Assembly (NCBI RefSeq): GCF_009727055.1
Contig: NC_052357.1
Span: 2,473,094 to 2,537,093, forward strand
Direction: 5' to 3'
Length of the DNA: 64,000 nucleotides
DNA from: Benincasa hispida
Taxonomy: Eukaryota > Streptophyta > Magnoliopsida > Cucurbitales > Cucurbitaceae
Program-made: the position numbers and the translations under genes
Part shown: positions 57,142 to 64,000 of the stretch, piece after piece
How the letters are laid out: every line of letters begins with the position of its first letter
How positions within the stretch are numbered: position 1 is the first letter of the stretch
Notes under the pieces: model-generated
Told to the model about the DNA's origin: nothing
Databases searched by the model: none
What the model saw: the letters and a program-made list of their open reading frames with translations, nothing else

Positions 57142-59296
57142 GATTCATTTTACTTGAAAATGTATTTTATATTTCTGATATGAGAAGAAATTTAGTATCT
57201 AGCTCTTGTTTGTTAGAACAATTGTATAAAGTATCTTTTAAATTAATGAAGTGTTCATTAGCTCAAGAGGAGTTCACATTTATTCTGTAAAACTTGAAAA
57301 CAAATTATGTGTGTTAAAACCAATTGAGGCAAAAGCTATTTTGAATACTGAAATGTTTAAGACAGCTGAAACTCAAAATAAAAGGCAAAAAGTTTCTCTT
57401 AATACCTATCTTTGGCACTTGAGGCTTGGCCACATTAATCTCAATAGGATTGGGAGATTGGTCAAGAGTGGACTCCTAAGTTAGTAGAAAAAAACTATTT
57501 TCCTCCATGTGAATCATGTCTTAAGGATAAGAAAACTAAAAGAACTTTTACAGGAAAAGATCTTAAAGCCAAAAAACTCTTAGAACTTGTCCATTCAGAT
57601 CTCTGGTCCGATGAATATCAAAGCATGAGGAAGGTATGAATATTTAATCAGTTTTGTTGATGATTATTAAAGGTATTGTTATATTTACCTAATGCATTAC
57701 AAGTCCGAAACCCTTGAAAAGTTCAAGGAGTATAAGGTTGAGGTTGAGAACCTATTAGGTAAAACAATTAAAACACTTTGATCGGGTGGATGGAGAGTAT
57801 ATGGACTTGAAATTTCAAGACTATTTGATTGAACATGGAATCTAGTCCCAACTCGCAGCACCAAGTACACTTCAGTAGAATGGTGTATCAGAAAGGAGAA
57901 ATAGAACCCTGTTAGACATGGTTCATTCAATGATGAGCTATGCACAGTTGCCTAATTCGTTTTGGGTATATGCAGTATAAGCTACAATATACATTTTAAA
58001 TATGGTTCCTTCAAAAAGTGTTTCTGAAACACAGTATGAATTATGGAGAGGGTGTAAAGGTAGTTTATGTCACTTCATAATTTGGGGATGTTCGACCCAC
58101 GTGTTGGTGCAGAACCTAAAGAAGTTGAAACTTGTGCAAAATTGTGCCTATGGATAGGATATCTCATGAAACAAAAGGTTGTGTGTTTTATTATCCTCAA
58201 TATGACAAAGTGTTTGTATTGAAAAATACTACATTCTTAGAGTAAGACCAAATGAGAGATCATCAACCTCGCAGTAAACTAATATTGAATGAAATTTCCA
58301 AAGAAGCTACAGATGAACCAACAAAAGTTGTGATCAGGACGATTCTTCAACAACAGTTGTTGATGGAGCTGGTACTTCTGGTCAGTCACATCCTATTCAA
58401 GATTTGAGAGTGCCTTGACGTAATAGGAGGGTTGTTCAACAGCCCAACCGATACATGGGTTTAACAAAACTCAGATCGTCATACCTGATGATGGCATTTA
58501 GGATCCATTGACCTATAAATAGGTAATGAATGGTGTAGATCGAGACCAATGGACCAAAGCCATGAACCTCGAAATAGAGTCTACGTACTTCAATTTGGTC
58601 TGGAAACATGTAAATCAGCCGATTGGGGTAAAACCCATTGGCTGTAAATGGATCTACAAAAGGAAACAAGACCAAGCTAGTAAGGTACAAACAAGGCTCG
58701 ACTAGTGGCAAAAGGTTATACCAAAAGAGAGGGAGTGGACTATGAAAAAACCTTCTCTTATGTTTCCATGTTAAAGTCGATTAGAACACTCTTGTCCATA
58801 GCCGCATTTTATGATTATGAAATTTGGCAAATGGATGTCAAGACAGCTTCCTAAATGGCAATCTTGAAGATAGTATCTATATGGCTTAATCAGAGGGGTT
58901 CATTGAATAGGGTCAAGAGCAAAAAGTTTGCAAGCTCAAATGATCTATTTATTGGTTGAAAAAAGCATCTAAATCCTGAAATATAAGGTTTGACACTATG
59001 ATCAAATATTATGGTTTTGAACAGAATGTTGACGGACCTTGTGGTTTGCAAGAAGATTGTCAACAAAACTGCAACATTCTTAGTATTGTATGTAGATGAT
59101 ATTCTACTCATTAGGAATGATGTAGAATTCCTGACTGATATTAAGCAGTGGCAAGCAACTCAATTCCAAATAAAATTTTAGGAGAAACTCAGTATGTTCT
59201 TGGAGTATAAATCATTTGGAATCGAAAAATAGAACGTTAGCTCTGTCTCAAGCATCGTATAGACAAAATGTTGTCTAGATATTTGATGCAAAATTT
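57142..59296 (+). pseudogene. Element D protease end, integrase and partial RT
   Basis: Resumes at FILLENVFYISDMRRNLVSS, then (57251-57484) VKLENKLCVLKPIEAKAILN and YLWHLRLGHINLNRIGRLVK. The integrase follows in shifting frames (LVHSDLWS-like, FVDDY, YIYLMHYKSETLEKFKEYKV, NGVSERRNRTLLDMV). RT pieces occur at 58600-59290: PIGCKWIYKRKQDQASKV, YMMLKSIRTLLSIAAFYDYE-like, LVLYVDDILLIRNDV-like around 59085-59120. It ends in the middle of RT at 59296 by deletion. Dense stops. Confidence 0.8.
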
Positions 59297-60707
59297 CAAT
59301 GAGTTTGCATAAGACCGGACCACAAAATAGTCACTTTTACTTTATAATGTCGTTTACTGTTAAGACTGACTATTTCAATTCAATGACCTACAATCTTAAT
59401 CCTGAGCAGACTATGAACTTCTGTTTATTTGGGATTATCCTTTAATACACATGGGTGAGAGTGGCTCATCATCGTCGACTCAAAATACCTTCCATTTTAG
59501 GAATAAGACCGGGTAGATAGCTAAGGACATAGTCCTGCAAGTGTTGTCTCCAAGTCTTGAACAAGGGGCCTCAAACCTCTCATTGGCTCAAGAGGGACTC
59601 AATTTGGTGGTTGGACTACAAACTAATTGTTCATTGGAGGATCAGTAGGACTTAAGGAGCAAGATGTAGTTACAAGGGTAAAACGATAATATTGACGCAA
59701 CTATAATTACGAATAACCTGTGAAGAATCGGCATACTAATCATGGTTAAATCAAATGTAAAAATATATCTACAGCGAGGAGAGTGCAGTTACTCGGCTTT
59801 AGTGGAGTATCCTGATAGTTAACGATTGTAAGTCTATTAGGTCCCAACTCACATCAGATTAACCTTTAGAATAGTGTGATCAGAATGTGAAACGTTCAAA
59901 TTCGGCTTAGGGAATTATAGTTAATTATATGCGATATAATTAACATAATTAAATAGTTTAATCGTTGAATTAAACAAATTGAAGAGTTACAAACATTTAA
60001 ATATGATTTAAATATTACAAATGAATAGGGGTTCATGTTTGAAATTGGTGTTTATTATTAATTTAATATTTGATATTCAATTAATTTTATTAATTAAATT
60101 GTTTAATTAATTATTATAATTAATTTTATTTAAAATTATTTTAAAAGAAACTAATTTGATTTAAAATTACAATTCATTTTAAATAGAATTTATGAAATTC
60201 AATTTTAAAAATGAATTAGGGTTAGTAGGAAAATCCCACTTTTCCCACTATCTTAAATTCCTATTTTTTTTTGTCACTTAATGCATGTTGATGTGGTATC
60301 GATTTCTCGTGCAATTTGAATGCATGAATTCTTCTTTAAATAGAAGATTTTTCCATTCAGAAAAAGTTCCATGCAATTTTGGCTTTTGAAACTTATATGT
60401 TCTCTCAAAATTAATAGACACCAAAACTCTTCCAATCTAAAAAAGTTCCCTTTAAATTAGTCACAAAATTGGATCCCACAATCTGTTCTAAGGCCGGAGA
60501 ATAGTGAGGAAGACTCTAGCGGTGATCCACGAATCGTTCATGATCAAAATTGTTCAAGAGATTGCACCAATTTGGAGTTTCTACAAAGGTTGCATTTCTG
60601 AAATCCTAATTTCTTGTTATGAACTTGCATGCTTAATTCCTAAAATTAATATAATTAGAGTACTTAGAATCCTGATTGCTTCCACATGTGCGTTGTATAC
60701 TTTTACA
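59297..60707 (+). repeat. Element D 3' LTR, 5' end deleted
   Basis: Starts CAATGAGTTTGCATAAGACC, matching about 45106 of the 5' LTR, and ends ATACTTTTACA. AGAGA follows. It lacks the ~980 bp present in the 5' LTR between 'tgttctctc' and 'aaaattaat'. Confidence 0.85.
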
Positions 60708-60888
60708 AGAGATTGTTTTTATTTTATTTAGGGGATCGATTTTAATACAAACTAAAATACTAAACTAACAAAACAATTAACGTGATCAAGTATGAAAATT
60801 TTCAACATGATGTCCTAGTGTATAAATTTCCATCGATAGATTTACTAATTAAACTTAATTGCTTTAATTTTTGAACCAATATTATCAA

Positions 60889-60893
<5 letters not shown>

Positions 60894-60919
<26 letters not shown>

Positions 60920-60920
60920 G
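60894..60920. repeat. AT microsatellite
   Basis: Run of AT/TA dinucleotides inside the right part of LTR F. Confidence 0.8.
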
Positions 60921-61808
60921 AACCAATTAACACAACACCTAGATCTAGAATTCTTTACCATTTCTTTCACTTAATTACTAATCTCTAATCTCTTGAAACT
61001 AATAAAATTAAGCAAAGCATTAGAATTCTTCATCAATAATCTTTATAAAATGTCTCATATGAACCTTCCTTATTAAAGCCAGATTACAAAGTAGGAAATC
61101 AATCAATTGTTGATCAAACAATCAAAGCAATAAGAACGACCATGCTAAAAATTAATCGATGCCAATTGAAATCAAGATTCACAAAATTTTAGAAATAATC
61201 CAAGGAATTTATCTACCCCTAGAACAATAAGAAAATTAACCAAACATGATTTCCATAGACATAACCAAATTTAAAATACTAAAACTATAGAGAAAAGTTA
61301 AAGACAAGAGAAGTAGAGAAAGCATTATCTAACAATCTAATCTCGTCTTCAAGACAGAACCGATTCTCATTTGCTCTCCAATCGTATCTAGCTCTAATGA
61401 ATCTTTGAATTCTCCTCAAACCTCTCTCTTTCACGACCTCCAAAATCCCATGACCTGATAACCTATTTTGAAGAGACAATGAGCTTTTATAATGTTCGAA
61501 TCGCCGCATTGCCACGGTGCTATCTAAGAAAACTCCCTATGTCAAACTTTACCGCAGCATTGTGGGGCTAGGTATAGTATCATGACACTGCCCTGCTTGT
61601 TGGATCTCAACCTTGGCTTTTTAGCTCCAATTTTCAACTCCTTTTACCCTATTTTCATGCCTTGGGACTATTTTGTTATTCCTGAAGCTATTTTCTTCAT
61701 GAGCCACTAATTTCGCTTAAATTCTCGACGTTCCTTCAATAAAATATAAAATATGCATCAAAGAACACATTTTATGTAATCTAACCAAATAAAATGGGCA
61801 TCAAAGAA

Positions 61809-62783
61809 AGCACTTTTTGATTCTTTTTTAGTTAATAGGTGTACTTAAATATCTCAATTAGATTGTTACATTCTTTTTTACAACATATGGCATCAGAAAG
61901 TCAAACATTTAACTTTATAATTGGTAATATAAGTACTAGGTTAATTAAGTTAGGTTGATTTTGATAATTATATTTATACAAACACTTACAAAATCTTTGA
62001 ATGAAGGCTTATTTAAAGATAAAAATGACTATAAATATTCGCGAGGTTAATGTTAAGATGGTAGCACTTATCCAAATTTAAGACGTAGTTTGATAATATG
62101 AGAAGTATAGGGCAAAAGAAAAAAGAAAAAAAAAAAGTTTTAAGTGAAACTGAAAAACGACTCCACAAAGTTTTAGTTTCTAGAAGTTTCATAATTCAAA
62201 GATATCGTTGGATAAAGTGTCTGTATTTTTGTGAGCATTTTCTTTTAGGATTCAGTTGAAAAATAAGATTATATATATATATATATATTAAATAATCGTG
62301 AGTGGTCTTTGTTAATTTTATAATTCTTTATTTTCAAAGTAATTTTCTACCAACACATATGTGTTTTAGGATATATGGATTAGATGATATAATATTAAAT
62401 ATATTTTCATTCATCAACTTAAGTTTTTGGTCAATCATTTGTGATTTAACATAGCATGAGAGGTCCTGTATGTTAAAATCTCTATAATTTCATTTCCTGT
62501 CCAATTTATATTTATTTCCACTTATTGAATCTTCTATATATTTCAAGCTCACAAGAAAGTGTTAGATAGTATAATATTAAATTTATGTTTACCCATCAAC
62601 TTAATTTTTTTTTATCAATTAGTGATTTAACTTATATACTTTAGGTCAAGGGGAATCTTGATGAGCTCAAAACTTATTTTCTTTTCTACTATATGTGGTA
62701 AAGATATAGATCAACAATACTAATCAAACGAAAATATGTTGGTCCAAGCTAAGAAAAATTAATGTTTGACTGGTAATCATTTA
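61809..62783. other. AT-rich spacer
   Basis: No gene. An AT microsatellite is at about 62270-62288. The segment 62219-62260 and the segment 62690-62760 (ATGTTGGTCCAA, AGATCAACAAT) are diverged copies of 44057-44110 and 44400-44500 on the other side of the nested retroelements. Confidence 0.5.
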
Positions 62784-63065
62784 GGTTTCATTTGGTAATC
62801 TATTTTTTTTTTTAAATTAAGCCTACGGATATTATTTCTACCTCCAAATTTCTTCCTTTGTTATCTATTTTTCACCATTAATTTAAAAAATCAAGCCAAA
62901 TTTTTAGAACTGAAAAAAATTATTTTCAAAAAGTTATTTTTGTCTTTGGAATTTAGCTAAGAATTCAACCATTGTAATTAAAAAAGATGCAAATCATGGT
63001 AAGAAATGTGCATGAAATAGGTTTAATTTTCAAAAACAAAAACCAAATAGTTATCAAACGGGGCC
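62784..63065. mobile_element. Tourist-like MITE (PIF/Harbinger type)
   Basis: The element is 282 bp and bounded by TTA at 62781-62783 and 63066-63068. The left end is GGTTTCATTTGGTAATC. The right end read inward is GGCCCCGTTTGATAACT, an imperfect inverted pair. TTA/TWA duplication and GGCC-GTTTG ends fit PIF/Harbinger-derived MITEs (family knowledge). No coding capacity. Confidence 0.65.
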
Positions 63066-63068
63066 TTA

Positions 63069-63409
63069 GTTTTTTGTTTTTTAGTTTGAAAATGAAACAT
63101 ATATACCCTTCTTTCACCCTAAATTTCTTGCTTTGTATATGACCTAATCCTTCTCTCTTTTTCTTTCTCCCCTCTTAGAGCCTGTTTGGATTGACAGAGA
63201 AATTTTTTTTTTCTCAAAAATGTCATTTTTATTTAATCTCTTTTCATAAAAATTGTACACTTTGAAAGTATTTCAAGAACTATTTTGAGTGGTTATCAAA
63301 CATTTCAATTTTTCCAAAATGACTTATTTTCAAAATTAAACACTTGGAAATTTAAACTAAATGTTACCTTACTCGTCTTCTTTTCAGGTTAGGTATATAG
63401 ATTATAACA

Positions 63410-63464
<55 letters not shown>

Positions 63465-64000
63465 AATAATAATAATAATAAATGAATGAATGAATGAAAG
63501 CACTCAGGGGACCCTAAAACTTAAATGTTTTAACAATGTTATATGTTAGTAGTTGAGTGTTTGTTAATAGCAAAATACATCTTTTTGTATTTGGCTATTT
63601 ATTGTTTTGGTAAATTTCAAAGGGGTTCTTGATTTTAAAATTTTGTGAGATTTTGTGGGATTATATGTATTAACTTGAAATTTTGGTTTATATTTTATTG
63701 TGAAAAATTAGCATAAGAATTAAACAAATGAGAAAAATGATAGTATCTATATATATAAAAGAAAAAGAAAGGAAAATTATATAATTTATTCTAAAATTGG
63801 TTCCTTTTAAACTCAAGAAAAGCTTCAAACAAATTGGTCACTATATTAACCGTAGGAGCATTCTTTTTAACTTTTTTTTGTAAGGCTAAGAGTATTAATA
63901 CAATTTTTGAAAGTTCAAGGATATTCTTTAAACAACTATCAATAATTTGTGTTTATATACTAAGTAAGAGTATTTTTTAAGGTTTTTTTTTTTTTTTTTT
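63069..64000. other. AT-rich spacer with (AAC)n, no gene
   Basis: Contains a second MITE-like left end (AGAGCCTGTTTGGATTGAC at 63177) without a clear right end, poly-T at the window end, and an (AAC)n-(AAT)n-(GAAT)n microsatellite at 63406-63497. Confidence 0.5.
63406..63497. repeat. Compound microsatellite (AAC)n (AAT)n (GAAT)n
   Basis: About 18 AAC/ACA units, then about 5 AAT units, then a few GAAT units. Confidence 0.9.

Larger units (their letters stand above)
44757..60707 (+). mobile_element. Ty1/copia element D, with element E nested inside
   Basis: 5' LTR 44757-47680, primer site 47683-47694, long leader, gag 49575-50275, protease start, insertion of element E (50655-57141), rest of protease, integrase and partial RT to 59296, then a 3' LTR lacking its first ~350 bp (59297-60707). 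It is flanked by identical AGAGA at 44752-44756 and 60708-60712. The end of RT, RNase H and the polypurine tract are deleted. It is related to elements A and B in protein but has a different LTR. Dead by many stops. Confidence 0.85.
44623..61803 (-). mobile_element. Gypsy-type solo LTR (F), split by nested copia elements
   Basis: The two parts, 44623-44756 and 60713-61803, together form a ~1.2-kb LTR beginning TGATGCAATAG and ending TGGGCATCA, flanked by AAGAA at 44618-44622 and 61804-61808. The left part has GATCTTGGTCGAGTATCG, the counterpart of the conserved phrase in the other gypsy LTRs. The right part has GC-rich CGCCGCATTGCC (61501) typical of LTR U3 in the minus orientation. An alternative right end (GCATCA at 61760, also followed by AAGAA) cannot be excluded. 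No internal coding region belongs to it. Confidence 0.7.

Overview
The window is plant nuclear DNA, from a dicot. It is strongly AT-rich and carries many nested retrotransposons, small non-autonomous DNA transposons and microsatellites, with no convincing intact host gene. Several repeats resemble what I recall from cucurbit genomes, but that is recall and not proof of species. Almost every long open stretch is retrotransposon coding sequence broken by stops or frameshifts. I saw no rRNA gene, tRNA gene or CRISPR array.

Layout. 1-2.7 kb: AT-rich spacer with a 574-bp hAT-like element bounded by a perfect 8-bp target duplication. 2.7-4.2 kb: fragments of two unrelated genes (a PEP-mutase-like first exon and an NF-YC11/DRAP1-like piece) just upstream of a Mutator-like transposase remnant, so possibly a gene-capturing element. 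4.3-16.2 kb: old tandem LTR-like units rich in CGCAT/ATGCG, into which an Athila-type Ty3/gypsy element has inserted on the minus strand (5929-13832, 5-bp target duplication, tRNA-Asp primer site, integrase missing). 16.2-21.6 kb: a CACTA-like remnant, a 207-bp tandem repeat, a solo copia LTR (19659-19972, 5-bp target duplication) and a gypsy LTR-like block. 21.7-32 kb: a truncated copia element with its LTR, an Athila ORF fragment, then a longer copia gag-pol with a 3' LTR. 32.1-34.3 kb: a solo gypsy LTR with a 5-bp target duplication, inside another LTR-like sequence. 36-39.2 kb: a third LTR of the same copia family joined to a gypsy-type LTR. 39.2-40.4 kb: a decayed DUF1985 (Ulp1-transposon) gene. 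44.6-61.8 kb: a three-level nest, in which a gypsy solo LTR holds copia element D, which holds copia element E. Each layer has its own target duplication. 62-64 kb: AT-rich spacer with a Tourist-like MITE and a large AAC microsatellite.

Assembly problems matter here. A complete Nextera mate-pair junction adapter lies inside copia gag at 26016-26053. One N gap at 10016-10040 is flanked by the same ~245 bp on both sides. A second gap lies at 12532-12581. I found no new functional system. The best leads are the chimeric gene-fragment locus near 3 kb, the TSD-supported nesting order, and the matching large deletions in the two nested copia elements.
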